A DNA stretch of 64,000 nucleotides from the NCBI GenBank assembly GCA_022264855.1, contig JABYQU010000002.1, positions 930,001 through 994,000 of the forward strand, read 5' to 3'. Origin of the DNA: Lenzites betulinus (Eukaryota > Basidiomycota > Agaricomycetes > Polyporales > Polyporaceae). Below, piece by piece: positions 1-11,383 of the stretch. Both the position numbers and the translations under genes were made by a program. The notes beneath the pieces are model-generated. The model was not told where the DNA came from and did no database searches. It saw only the letters and a list, made by a program, of their open reading frames with translations. Each line of letters opens with the position of its first letter. The stretch's first letter is position 1.

Positions 1-105
1 TACTTTCGGCATGATAGGTGCTAAACGAGGCCGATGACGGTCAGTTGACAGCATTGGGAGGCAGGTTGTGTACGTACCTCTTGTTGAAATGAGGGCGGCA
101 GGCAT
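1..105 (-). CDS. 5' end of an unknown gene, partial
   Basis: Probable start of a gene that runs off the left edge. On the minus strand an ATG at 105 opens a 28-nt exon (105-78) encoding MPAALISTR. It is followed by a canonical donor (GTACGT at 77), a 57-nt intron containing a CTGAC branch-like site, and a TTTAG acceptor at 22-21. Exon 2 (20-1) continues in frame as APIMPKV. The intron length and signals match the other introns of the window, which is the main support. Only 16 residues are visible, so no family can be assigned. It would be transcribed divergently from the YHM2-type gene. Chance splice signals cannot be excluded. Confidence 0.4.
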   Translation of the reverse strand, partial: MPAALISTRGTYTTCLPMLSTDRHRPRLAPIMPKV

Positions 106-1570
106 TGAGGGCGGGGTCCGAGGGGGTCTAGTTGAGTGGGAGGGGGTTCCGTGAGCCCGGAGACTTTATACTCGCCGTGCCCAACTGTCAACAGGGATGT
201 CCTCGAGGAGGAGCGCTAGCCTTGATTTACGAAATAAACACGCCGCGCGCCCAACGTAAGACCGCGCCGTTCATACCAGCCTCGTCGGCTAGCAGTTGCG
301 ATGCAGCCCACGAACGTCAAAATTGTTCGCCGCATGCCTGATATGGCCTCGCACTCGGGCAAGCGCTCGGTCCCGGCGGGGTACTCGCGTCGGGGGGGAC
401 GTGCGAGCATGTCTGGGCCATAAGACCGAGGAGATGAACTGCGCTAGGCTGCGTGCCGCGGACGAGTGCGCCCCGCTCGGACATGGTGGCGGTTACCTGT
501 GTAGAACTTCATGTCAAAGAGGAGGTTTCAATCACGACGGGCGGGAAAGCCGCCGCGCGCCAGCCTGCGCAGGCGTGATCGCGCCAGCAGTGTAAGACGC
601 GGACATACCTCGTCTTTTACTTATCATAGTTGCAATAATTACCGGGCCCATCTTCTGGCGTAGTACGGTGCGCGGTTTCCGGAGGCATCTAATTGGCGGA
701 CATCTGCGGAGGAGGCGGACTGCGCGTGCCTGGCAATCGTTGTGCGGGACTCCGCTTCCCAGACACGAAGCTAAGTACAGAGACCGGCACCCCAAGACTC
801 CCGCGCGTTAGACTTTTATGCAGATATTAGTGTCGTGTGCAGCCGTCGCGCGGGAGAGGAGAGAGACAGAATGGCAGAGTCAGGAAACAAAGTCGTGGTA
901 GTAGTGCATTTGCGGGAAAGCCATCGCAGGCGCAACATAAGTCTCCGATTGTAGCCTTGTGTGCTCCGCACGAAGGTAGCCATGTATAGCCATGCAAAGT
1001 TGGGAACCAAGCACTTTCTTTACTAAGTGGCAGGCGTCTGCATGGCGAAGCACGGAGACCTCTTCTGTGATTTTCTGTGATTCTGGCGTCGTACCCTCTG
1101 TACGAAGGCGGACCTCTGCACGAACGAAAGAATCATACCCATATTCGACTGTATTCAGATAGACCACAGCGAACTCAGCTTGTGGACCATTCCCCACATT
1201 TCCAGCACACTATCCGACCACCTGTAAATAGCCAAAATCGGGTAGCACGGATACATTAAGATGGCCGAGGAGGACGAGGGTGAGCTTGAGTGAGCGTCGG
1301 GAAAGGCGACGACAACAACTTCCGGTATTGATCGATATGAATGGGGTCGTACCTGTCGTACCATGGTACGAGGGAGGAGGAGGGGAACAGGTGGAATGGC
1401 GCGGTCCGGGTAACGCGTGTTTGCGCCGGGCAAACAAGTGCCTTTAGCCGCCGCCCCTGCCCCAATATCTGGCCCCATTCCCCCGAGTTTCACGTTCCCT
1501 CTCCTCCTCCCCCCGCCCCGCATCCCTCCCCCCTCCTCTCCGTCCTCACGACCCCCCTCCACGCGCAGCC
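106..1570. other. Intergenic region upstream of YHM2
   Basis: I recognise no gene here; the open frames on both strands are short and show no familiar protein. The last 100 bases before the YHM2 start are strongly pyrimidine-rich (C/T tract about 1496-1565), typical of 5' leaders of well-expressed fungal genes. No clear TATA box is seen. Confidence 0.5.
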
Positions 1571-2946
1571 ATGGCCATCACGAAGGAGCCCGGCCAGAAA
1601 GGCGTCAACTGGTCCAACATCGCCGTCGGTGAGTCCCCGCACGCGTCGGTGGCTTCTGAGCTGGCGCACGTGAATGCTGATCGTCCTACCCCATAGGTGG
1701 AATCATGAACATGGTGCGCCTCCCCCGCTGCCCACTGATTCTTTTCAGAATGCTGAATAACGCGTCATGGATGGTGTTTGCGACGTGTAGTTTGTGAGTA
1801 GCCATCTACGTCTGAAAGCTAGCACTTCACTGACCTCTGACGTAGGAGGCAAGTCTGCCGCAACACCCAAGTGCCCGGGCCGTGTAGCTTACAGTCTACG
1901 CTCAGGTTACGACACTCGGCCAACCGCTTGAGGTCTTGAAGACACAAATGGCGGCCAACCGGCAACAAACAATGTTCCAGGCCATTCAGACCGTGTGGAG
2001 CCGTGGTGGTGTGTCAGGTTTCTACCAGGGGCTTATCCCTTGGGTGCGCACGACCACTTGGATACATTCGCATATCGCTAACACGCATGGCGCAGGCGTG
2101 GATAGAGGCCTCGACGAAGGGCGCTGTGCTGCTCTTCACCGCGTCGGAGATTGAGACTGCCACGACCGCAGTGGGTGTTAACCCCGCGGTGGCTGGCCTT
2201 CTCGGCGGTATGGGCGGAGGTATTGTACAGGCATATGCGACTATGGGTACGTATGATATCTTTCCTCTCTTGCGCAGATCCTGACAAGAAAATCCGCGTT
2301 TGACAGGTTTCTGCACGTGCATGAAGACCGCGGAGATCACGCGCCATAAGCAGATGGCGACCGGGATTAAGCCCCCATCGACGTGGGCGGTGTTCGCAGA
2401 CATCTACCGCCGGGAAGGTATTGCGGGCATCAACAAGGGCGTGAACGCAGTCGCGGTCCGGCAATGCACAAACTGGGGGTCCCGGATGGGTTTCGCGCGT
2501 CTCGCGGAGAGCACCATCCGGAACGTGAAGGGCAAGGGCGAAAACGAGAAGCTCACGCCGTTGGAGAAGATCCTGTCTTCGTCAATTGGTGGTGCTCTCG
2601 CCACGTGGAACCAGCCTATCGAGGTTGTCCGCGTTGAGGTGCGTCATGCTCAATGTTCGTGCTCATTCGCGGGAGCTGACGCTGCGTAGATGCAATCCAT
2701 GGCCAAGTCTGCGGACCGGGAAGGCAAAAAGACCATTCTGAACACACTGCAATACATTTACAAGGAGAACGGTATCAAGGGTCTCTACCGCGGTGTCACT
2801 CCCCGTATAGGTCTCGGCATCTGGCAGACAGTGTGCATGGTGTCGTTTGCGGACTACGTCAAGGCCTGGTGCGTTGTTCCCCCTCAGTTTCTCTCCGGTC
2901 GGGACCGTGCTGACGGTTCTTGATGTACAGGGTCAAGGGCGAGTGA
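1571..2946 (+). CDS. YHM2: Mitochondrial citrate/2-oxoglutarate carrier, YHM2 type
   Basis: SLC25-family carrier of the inner mitochondrial membrane. The yeast relative exchanges citrate for 2-oxoglutarate and was first described as a mitochondrial DNA-associated protein. The spliced product is 298 aa. Nine exons: 1571-1628, 1697-1713, 1791-1793, 1846-1848, 1906-2043, 2096-2246, 2307-2638, 2690-2868, 2931-2946; their total is divisible by three. Diagnostic segments are [18 protein letters not shown] (first carrier signature), [73 protein letters not shown] and [15 protein letters not shown], all matching YHM2 rather than Ctp1. Exons 3 and 4 are only 3 nt each (TTT and GAG), needed to restore MNM-F-E-VTTLGQ. 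The intron after GAG is of GC-AG type. Family assignment is very secure; the microexons are inferred from homology and splice signals. Confidence 0.95.
1791..1793 (+). other. 3-nt microexon (Phe) of YHM2
   Basis: TTT lies between a GTGTAG acceptor and a GTGAGT donor. It supplies the residue at the position of Ser in the yeast LSEVTT segment. Flanking introns are 77 and 52 nt. Confidence 0.7.
1846..1848 (+). other. 3-nt microexon (Glu) of YHM2
   Basis: GAG lies between an ACGTAG acceptor and a GCAAGT donor, the consensus of a GC-AG intron. It supplies the conserved Glu of EVTTLGQP. Flanking introns are 52 and 57 nt. Confidence 0.7.
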
Positions 2947-3556
2947 CCGATGTCTCTCCTTTAGGATTCGGTTCAGTTAGATACCTAGATCTATATTTGC
3001 TCTGGAGTTTACCTTCTCATCCCGTGCTTATTTCTACCTTAGCCTCATATCAATACATGGAATACTGCACATGCAGCGAGTCCGGTGTGGCGACGTGGCC
3101 GAAGCCTAGGCAGGCAGCGAGACAGCGATCTCGGGGTCGTCCAGCCCGGACGTTGCTGTGGGCGCGGTCTCTGCGTGGTTCGGGGCTTTTGTTTAGCGCC
3201 GGGTTTAGGCTTCGCATGATGCATGACTGTTGGACGTGCATGGGAACGGTGGGGACTTGGGCACGACCGACACAAGTCGAGTGTGAAACCGCGCTCTTGT
3301 TCATGAGCTCGTCTGGAGACGTTCGTGCAGAGGCTGTACCCGGCTGTTGCAGACAGAGCGGGGAGGACGAGACGCCGGGGTAGCCGGGCTCAGAGCGAAG
3401 GGCTGCTATAGATCGGATCGAGATCTGGCAGGAGTTGGGCCTGGCTGGTTCACGTTCTTGGACTGATCATGGCGCAGTATATATACCGTCTACCATCGCT
3501 CGTCCCATGATCTCCTCCCCAGCTCTCTCCTCCTCCCCATCATCTCGCTGGCAACC
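2947..3556. other. Intergenic region between YHM2 and the Mpv17 gene
   Basis: The region holds the YHM2 3' end and the promoter of the next gene. An open frame at 2847-3383 overlaps the last YHM2 exons and continues past the stop with no recognisable protein, so I treat it as chance. Confidence 0.5.
3478..3485 (+). promoter_or_regulatory. TATA box of the Mpv17-family gene
   Basis: TATATATA lies 79 bases before the ATG at 3557 and is followed by a pyrimidine-rich leader. Spacing is typical for this genome. Confidence 0.6.
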
Positions 3557-4493
3557 ATGAGCTCCGCCGTCGCCCCCCGCAAGCTCAACCCGCTCCTCGC
3601 GGCCTACCTCCGCAACCTCAGCGCCCACCCCCTGCGCACCAAGGCGCTCACCACAGGCACGTCTCACCGTCCACGTAACCCCCTGCCGGCACACACACAC
3701 TCACCAGCTTGACACACCCCTATCACCCACAGCGGCCCTCCAGTTCTTCCAGGAGATCCTCGCGTCGCACCTCGCCGGCGCGCCCCCGCCGCGCGTGGCC
3801 CGCGACGCACCCTTCCTCGTGCACCTCCTCGCGCGCGCGCAGGTGTCCTCGAAGGCGTTCAAGATGGCCGCGTACGGCTTCCTCATCTCCGCGCCCATGT
3901 CGCACACGCTCGTCAACGCGCTGCAGCGCGTGTTCGCCGGCAAGTCCGGGCTCGGCGCGCGCGTCGGCATGCTCCTCGCGAGCCAGCTCGTCGTCGCGCC
4001 CATCCAGATCTTCGGTGAGTACTGAGTGCCGCGAGCGCGTGCGTGTGGAGGGGCGTGCGTGTGGAGGGGCGGGAGGGCTGACGGCGGCGGCGCAGCGTTC
4101 TTGTCGTGCATGGCGGTCATCAACGGGGCGAACTCGTTGGACGCAATCACCAAGACCGTGAAGGCGGGCTTCGGCAAGGTCATCAGGGTGCGTTGTGCGC
4201 GCGCGTCGGACACCGCGGGGTTCACTTACTCATGGACTGCATTTCAAAGATCACCTGGATGACGTCCCCCGTGTACACCGTGTTCGCACAGCAGTTCCTG
4301 CCCACGGAGCTGTGGGTGCCGTTCTTCACCTTCATGCAGTTCCTCACAGGGGTGAGTGCGCCCGCCTCCACACGCTCGCCCGAGGTTTCTCACAGCCCCG
4401 CGCGCGTTACAGACGTACTTCAACACCAAAATCAAGAAGATGCAGCTCGCGGCGGAGGCTGCGAAGAAGGAGAAGGAGCCCAAGAAGGACTAA
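3557..4493 (+). CDS. Mpv17/PMP22 family membrane protein
   Basis: Integral membrane protein of the Mpv17/PMP22 (PXMP2) family, which sits in peroxisomal or inner mitochondrial membranes and is thought to form channels. The product is 218 aa, the usual length. Five exons: 3557-3656, 3733-4014, 4096-4187, 4250-4351, 4413-4493. Visible features: N-terminal AAYLRNLSAHPLRTKALT, the family opening; hydrophobic stretches around MAAYGFLISAPMSHTL, GMLLASQLVVAPIQIFAFLSCMAVI and SPVYTVFAQQFLPTELWVPFFTFMQFLTG; and a basic, lysine-rich C-terminus (KEKEPKKD). Intron 1 must start with GC (CACAG|GCACGT), because the nearby GT gives the wrong frame. Convergent with the TRS85 gene, 121 bp apart. Peroxisome versus mitochondrion cannot be decided from sequence. 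Confidence 0.88.
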
Positions 4494-4614
4494 TCCCTCA
4501 GCGTTCCACTTCACGTTCCCCCGCTGACAGGCAGCATACCCTCGTATCATCCCGCTATCGTCATCTTGGGATTCCGGACTATGTACAGGACACTAGTAAT
4601 ACCTATATACGCTC

Positions 4615-7600
4615 TCACGCGAGCCGCGCGACATCGACGACTGTTACGCAGGGCTGCTCGCCCGCCGGCGGGCGTTGCACGTAACGCAACTGCCGTGATT
4701 GCCAGACAGGCAGCGCCCCAGGTTCTGCATCGGACGGTGTGAGCGACATCGGTTCACCAACCTCTGTCTCGGCCGTCCACGAGTCGAGGGCATAGCATCC
4801 TGGGCGTGTTGCCCATAGCCGTGTCTGCGCGGTGTACGTCTGGGAGGGCTCGAGCACTCTGCGAAACGTCAGGCGCCCAGCATATGGTGGCGGCAGGAGG
4901 TTGCTTGAGAGGCTACATTGCGGGGGAGGGGGTCAGCAGAAGTCCGCGACCGCGAGCCAGCGCACAGACGTACTCTGCAGGGTCGGCCTCTGGCGCCTCC
5001 GCCAATTTGAGCGTAACCCGCGCCGGGTGCGTGAGCGAGAGATTCCGGAACGTGAACGCGACAGGGACGTGACATGGCCTGAAGAACAGGGTAAGACAGC
5101 CGCAAGAAAAAGAAAAAGATGACGGGCGAGACGACGCACCCCTGGCGGAAGTCGTGCTCCACGACGCCGCCGTCCTGCACGAACACGGCGACAGGGTCGT
5201 CCTCGCGGTTCCACTCGCACGCCTGCACGGCCTCGAGGATGGCCGCGCGCTCGCGCTGCGTCTCCGCGTACATCGACCGTTTCACCTTCATGCTGCGCGC
5301 GGCGCCCACGAGCTCGCGCAGCGGCGCGTGCCCCGCGCCGAGCGTCGGGCCCTGCAGCAGGATGTGGCCCGCGCGCCTCTGCGCGGGCAGCTCCCAGAAG
5401 AGGACGACGTCGATCGTGGACGGGTTGTAGAGGGAGAAGATCGCGCGGTGCAGGCGGGTGGGGATGTCGGGGTGCGCGGCGGCGGTGGCTTGGGCGGTCA
5501 TGGTCCGTCGGCCGCAGTGGATGAAGTGGCGGGTGGCGGGGGTATGTAGCGGCACGATGTTCGCGTCCTACGGATTGCGTTTAGCATGGGCGATGTATGT
5601 TGGCAAGGTTGGTGACTTACCGGTGCGATGTGTGTGCATGTCAGGTCCAAGGGAGGAGGTTCTGAGGCGTCGACCTGGTCGCCTTGTAGGACTACCTTGA
5701 GTTTACGGACTACAAAGTCGCCGGTCTCGGACGGGCCTGTGCCTAATGGTGTAGGTCGCGCGCCTAGTGAGAAGTTCGCAAGCTGACGCGGGGGTAGTAC
5801 CACGCTGGGATGAATGGGTCAGACAGATGACCTTACGGTGATAGCGTGATGCTCACGTAGAGGGTGGGAGCATTGGCGAACACTCCCATGAAGCACCCAT
5901 GGTTGACAGCTGCTTCAGCTCAATATTGCTCGACCCGGTGATGTTCTCGACTTCGATATTGACGACGTATGTCTCGCTCGTGGATGCGCTAGGCCGTGCG
6001 GATGTGGTAACCTTGAGGATGGGCTTCACCTCGTACCTTCGCGTTACCCGAGTGGAGTGAAACTCGGTGTCATCAGCCTATGCGAGTACCGTTAGTCAGT
6101 TCCACGAATGAAAAGCACGTTCGTGTTATTTACCTCGCGGAACACGAATAGCAGGGAGAGCTCCTTCTCGCCGTGGTGAGCTGCGTGAAGGATGAGTGGT
6201 AGCTGCATTTCCTCCCCTGGAGCGAGCTGTGGCGACGAGTGAATCGCATCCAACAATATCCGATATGGCTTCCTCGGTGCAAGGGAGTTGGAGAAATGCA
6301 AAACCTCGTTCTTCGTCGATGAAGATGATGTCGCATTTGCTGCAAGTTCGTCAGCCGAGGAAAAAATGAATGAAACAGAGAAAACCTACCCGCTGTGTCG
6401 ATGCTGCCAGTATCGAACCACAACTCGTCCTCTTCCCCACCTATCACCCAAAGGTCCCTGATCGGCCGTGTTCCCGAGTTCATCAGCCACACGCACTGGC
6501 GCTTATACTCTCCTTGAGCGAGATTCAGATGTCTGTCGTCTACGAAATGGGCGTGGAGGCGTTGCCCCGCTTCCTCGACTTCGATCGTCATGAGAACATC
6601 CGGCGCATACACCTTGCCTTGCCGTTGGATCGGGGTATCGTTGAGGCGGCGACCACGCACGGCGAGCGATTCCACAGCGGGAAGGAGCGAGAAGAATTCG
6701 TATACCGCATTTGTGATGACCAGCGCAGCCGGGCGGGTGGACTTCACGGAGATGGGTATCTGCAGAATGTGTTCATAAGCCGTGAACGCAGGCGGAAAGG
6801 TTTGAACGTACTGTGCGGGTATCTTTGGGACCGAGTACGACATCATCGACGACTTCCACTTCGACAAAGTCCGGTGCTGCATCGGCATCTTTGGCAGATA
6901 CCTCTCGTACAGACACGGTCAGCCTCGTGAGGGTAACCTCGACATCCAAGGGGTTCCGCAGCGCGACGTCGACCCAGAAGTTCTCTGAAAGCGAGGTCAG
7001 CTCCAAACATCCGCCGTGTAGGTTTGCAGTACTCACCGTTTACCGCAGCCTTGCCGCTCTTCCCCAGCTTCTCTTTCCCGCGCAACGACCAGAATTGCGC
7101 CCAGTCCTGCTCGAGCTTCTCCCACGCAGCAGAGTCGCCCTCAATCGCGTCTCCAGGGAACCGGATGCGCATCTGCTTCGCCTGGCAGAAGGTTATGGGC
7201 AGCCGCAGCGAGAGTTTCTTCCACGCGTCGCCTTCCGTCGTCTTGAAGTGCTGCGTGCTGCGTCTCAACGGGCGTGTCGTAGCACGACGTACGGCTGACG
7301 CACCTTGAACGCTACCCTGAAGTCCTCAAGATAGACCTTGTCTCGGCTAGGCTGTGGTAGGAGCGGCGACCCCGCTCCATTGGCGGCGTGTGCGAACTGC
7401 AGCTGCGGTCCAATTTGCGCTGGTGGCTTCAGTAGCTCGAGGAAGTACTTCACTGCAGCAGCGGTGTCGCCAGTGGTGTAAAGCAGCCTTCCTGGGTCGA
7501 AGTATCCATGTAAAGGACTACTACACATTTGGAGAAGAGATGAAACTCACCCAGTTCGTGCTCAATAGCTGGGAGAACGGCGGAGAACCCTTCCCATCCC

Positions 7601-9838
7601 GTTGGACTGCGGTCCTCGCTTTCCCAGAATGCTGGCGACAGCTCTTTTGAAGGCGGGTCGCGGAACAGGCCGTGAGCTTTACGGAAAAAGAACATCGCTA
7701 ACGGTTTCTATTGCAGTCGGCGCTGCGTGTCAGCAACGAACGGGAGAGTGCACAATGGGGTCGCGTACAATCCCAGTCTTCTCGAGCTTTTCCGCAGCGG
7801 CGAGATACCAAAACGCCGCTTTACGCCGTCCGCCCTTGGATTCGCTAAGGAATGCAGCATGCGCATACAAGATGGCAGTCGGAGGCTCTTCTGCCTTGAG
7901 ATGCCCATCAGCTTTCTGAGACACTGATAAGTGTTTGGTATGCAGAACATACACTCGAAGCGGCCTTGACAAGCCACCTCTCTCCCTCGAGAGTGGATCC
8001 TAGGAATTCTTGGCGGTCAATACCTGTCTCCCAGCGTACTGCGTAGGCTAGTGCCCTGAGTTGTGCGTGAGCGGGAACTTCGTATGGTGTAGCTGCGATT
8101 TGCCGAGGCTGTGGACCTCTCAGTGTCGAGAGAGCATGATCTGCATGTAGAGATAAAGCCGGAGAGGGGGCGGATAGTAATGGCAGAATGTCCTGTGCGC
8201 ATATATTCAGTCCCCAGGAAACTGCGCAGCTGCACAATGGAACGTACGGAGCCGCCTCTGCCTTCTTTCCTCAGCGTTTCCCAGACCGCTATTGCTAGCT
8301 TGTAGTCACCTAGTATCGTGGCAAACTCCGCTAGTCGTCGTTGCTGGTTCACGTTACCCCCAGTCATCGTTGACATGGACGCAACGGATGCAATGGAGCT
8401 GACGGAGCTATTTTGCCCATGGGTATATCTTGAGTTGACAGACGAGACCGACGGGCTAGAACCATGGGTCGGCGTGGCTGGTGAGGAAGCCGCGGACGCT
8501 CCAAACAATCGGCGTGTAGACGAGAACAAGCGAGATGGGAGACGCCGCGAGGAGGAATACTGTGGGCCGTCAGCAAGATATTGATGATGCAAGGTCCGGT
8601 CCGACCTACATTCTCGTTCCACTCCATCACGCATTTCTCCATCCAGGGTATTAGGCTCATCGTCACGAACTCGCGCACGAAGCGTCCAATCTGCTGGATA
8701 TCATCCTGCGTCAGCCTGAGGGTACTACCAGTATATACTGTGGGTGATGGTGGAGGGTTATCAGGCGCTTTGTTTGTCAAGGGAGGAGGTCTGGACGCTG
8801 ATGGCATGGGTGAGGCTGGGTGAGGGGGTGGTGTCGGTGTGGGAGATAGCGCATTGCTCCCAGGGCGAGAGGGCTGTGGGGTGCGGGGAGGTGAGTGAAG
8901 AGAAGGGAGTGCGGGGAGTCGGGGAGGTAGGGATGGCACGGGTACTGGTTGAGGCAAGGGGTCCGTAGGGAGATGGAGAGGGAGCAGGAAGCTATGTAGG
9001 CCATACTGCTTCTTCACCGCGTTGAATAACGCCTCTGCACTACAGAGAAATATTCAGTTTCATGGACTATCTTGGATCATTCGCGAAAGCGACACACATG
9101 GGGTCCGCAAGCGGGGCACTTGACGGATGGATGATTAGGAAATAGCGCATAGAGGTGAGATCCACCCATGGTGGAAAGTCAAACGCGCGGGCAGTAAGCT
9201 CCTGGAGGGCCTGCAACGGATTGGCCGCGGTAGTGGTGACAGCCAATATGACTGGAAAGCGGCGAAACGCATATGATCAATATGCATTTCATAGGGACGT
9301 CGCGTTGATTAGACGTACGCGACACAGGATGATTCCACCCCTCTGAACTGTTCGGGACATAGTCTCCTTCCACGCAGCGCTTCACCTCCTCCCACCACGG
9401 TGTTCGGTCCCTCCACATCTTGCCACCACCTTCGGAAGCGACCGACTCCAACGTATCCACCCACCGTTCGCAGCGCGCGGAAATGCGCTCGCCCATCCAG
9501 TCGAGCATTCTCCCCGCGCGCTGCTCCTCATCCTCGTGTACGGCGTTCTCGATCTCTACGACGTCCGAGAAGCGCAATGCGAACGATGCATGTGGTACGG
9601 ACGTCAAGGAAGTCGTCCTGGTCGTGACTGAGCGAGGTAGCAGATCAATACACATTCGCTATAGGCACATGGCGCCCCATGACCGATGCGCGTACGTACT
9701 TTGGGGAAGGGGCGAGAAACATTGCAGGATCTCCGGTAGAGAAGGCAGCCCAGCACCTTCGAGGACCTCCTGAACATCGGGTGATGCCAATAAACAAACA
9801 TGGGGACTGAGAGAAGTAGGCAGGGTAGGCGGCGCCAT
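4615..9838 (-). CDS. TRS85: TRAPPIII-specific subunit Trs85/TRAPPC8
   Basis: Subunit of the TRAPPIII complex, the Rab1/Ypt1 exchange factor for autophagy and ER-Golgi/endosome traffic. It is a very large, multi-intron gene on the minus strand, starting at ATG 9838 (MAPPTLPTSLSPHVC) and ending at TGA 4617-4615. Family landmarks in order: LRFSDVVEIENAV; PWVDLTSMRYFLIIHPSSAPLADP followed by NAVKKQYGLHSFLL; DIQQIGRFVREFVTMSLIPWMEKCV; LAEFATILGDYKLAIAVWETLRKE; ILYAHAAFLSESKGGRRKAAFWYLAAAEKLEKTGI (read in parts); MFFFRKAHGLF; then the beta-rich C-terminal half with DVALRNPLDVEV and GRRLNDT. The C-terminal exon is reached by an intron inside EADPA-D, giving AGRLTFRRVLEPSQTYTAQT and a stop after VDVARLA. 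A Ser/Pro-rich low-complexity insert precedes the LTQDDIQQ segment. I did not fix every exon border. Confidence 0.9.
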
Positions 9839-10385
9839 GTTCTAGCCTTTCGCGCGAAGAGTGAACCTTGCGATATACAGTATCGTCCAATTCTGGCCGG
9901 AAGATTAGCCTATGTCTATCCCGAACGCTCTAGCTTGCCGCCAAAGCCAGAGTTCATGAAGACGAGTCCACAGCAGAGAGTTGGTGATACGCGCGGAGAT
10001 GAAGACGGCGCAGCTGAAGCGCGAAAGCGCGCGAGGTGGTCGTGGTCGGTGCTGAGAACAATCCCCGAGCTCGCGTCACTCTCCTTTGCTCCTCGATCAT
10101 CCTTGCGCGCCCGCCTTTCACATGTTCATATACCTCTGGACATCCTTGCGCGCCCGCCTTTCACATGTTCATATACCTCTGGACACTGTCCTCTTACTCC
10201 GCCTGTTGCCTGTGCAGTGCGCAAATCTCAAACATACTATAATCGACTGCGAGAATCGGGAGTCGGGGGAAAACTTGCGTAATGCTACAACAATCCGTGT
10301 ATCCTTTATCATACATGCAGACAACGACCGCGGAAGACTAATATCTGCAGAGTTCCCAAGATATACTGACCACATCGGAGGAGGT
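9839..10385. promoter_or_regulatory. TRS85 upstream region
   Basis: Region between the TRS85 start and the 3' end of the WW-domain gene (both minus strand). It holds no recognisable coding sequence but contains a perfect 43-bp tandem duplication at 10098-10183. Confidence 0.5.
10098..10183. repeat. Perfect tandem duplication, 2 x 43 bp
   Basis: Two head-to-tail copies of a 43-bp unit (10098-10140 and 10141-10183) beginning CATCCTTGCGCGCCCGCC and ending CTCTGGA. They are identical base for base. They lie about 260-345 bp upstream of the TRS85 start, so a promoter effect is possible but not shown. Confidence 0.95.
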
Positions 10386-11383
10386 TTAGAAGCCTCCGCC
10401 GCCAAATCCACCGCCGCCGTCGAATCCGCCGCCACCTCCAAATCCGCCGCCATCAAATCCGCCGCCGCCGAATCCTCCACCCCCAAATCCACCGTCACCC
10501 CATCCACCTCCGAAGCCACCTCCGAAGCCAGGTCCATCGAGCATATCTCCCAGGAGCAAACCACCTGCAGCTCCGGCTAGAAGAGGGAAGCCTAACCCTC
10601 CCCCGCCAAAGCCGTATCTTCTTCCGCCACCAAGTCCACCTAGGCCTCCTCCGAAGCCGCCTCCCATGCTGTACGGGTTTCCCATGGGCGCAGCGTACAT
10701 CGAGGGGCCGTATGACCTTCTCTGTCCCAGGCCACTCAAGCCGCCGCCTAGGCCTCCGATGGGCGAAGACATGCGCTGCTGCTGCCTGCGACGACGTTGT
10801 TCGGCTAGCTGCTGCATGTACTATGACAAACCGACGTTGAGGAGGTTATTGGCAAGGGGATGAACGCTTGTACTCACTAGTTCTTCCTGCCTCCTTTCTT
10901 CTCGTCTCTTGGCTTCGCGCTCCTCCTTTGTGCCGATGGCCTTGTCTTTCAGCTTGCCGAAGAAGCCCCTGTCATGATGGTTCTGGTGTTGCCCGACAAG
11001 GGGTGTTCCAGGCTGAGAACGTGCGTTGCGCCCCTCGTCCGCGGGCACGTTCAGGTGTGATCCGGAAGTGTGCGACGACGCTCCGCCGTATGAATGGCGC
11101 CTGGGAGTGTAGGGAGGGGGTGCTTCGCTCGGCGTCGCGCGACGGTCGCGGGCAAGACGATCTCGTACATCCGGATGCTCGCGGAGGAACTGCTCGTCTT
11201 CGTATGGATGTATCCAGATGGCCCGAGGAGGCCTCGCGTTAGTGTCAACCTATTGGGTGCAATTCATAAGCGGGATGTGCTTCGGATCAAAGTTGTAGGG
11301 GCTCGTACCCAGAACGGATGCTTATTCTTCTGGTCATACTCTTCAACCCAGCCGGAAGGAAGAGGTTCATCTGCGTAGCTCAT
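10386..11383 (-). CDS. WW-domain protein with glycine-rich tail
   Basis: Likely a protein-protein adaptor; function unknown. The start MSYADEPLPSGWVEEYD at 11383 opens a WW domain: first Trp in LPSGWVEEYD, then HPFW, joined by an intron to VDTNARPPRAIW with the terminal Trp region. This is an unusual, extended WW-like fold common in fungal proteins. Next come a Pro/Ser linker with PPPYTP (itself a potential PY ligand of WW domains), a basic/acidic stretch KEEREAKRREERRQ of likely helical character, and MQQLAEQRRRRQQQR. The last ~130 residues are Gly-rich with repeated GGFGGG and GGGFDGGG units and a short hydrophobic GFPLLAGAAGGLLLGDML segment. Three exons, with introns after HPFW and after RRQEEL. 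Stop TAA at 10388-10386. Confidence 0.82.

Noticed and set aside
3701..4225. Antisense frame of 174 codons over the Mpv17 gene
   Set aside because: It is the shadow of a GC-rich coding exon on the other strand.
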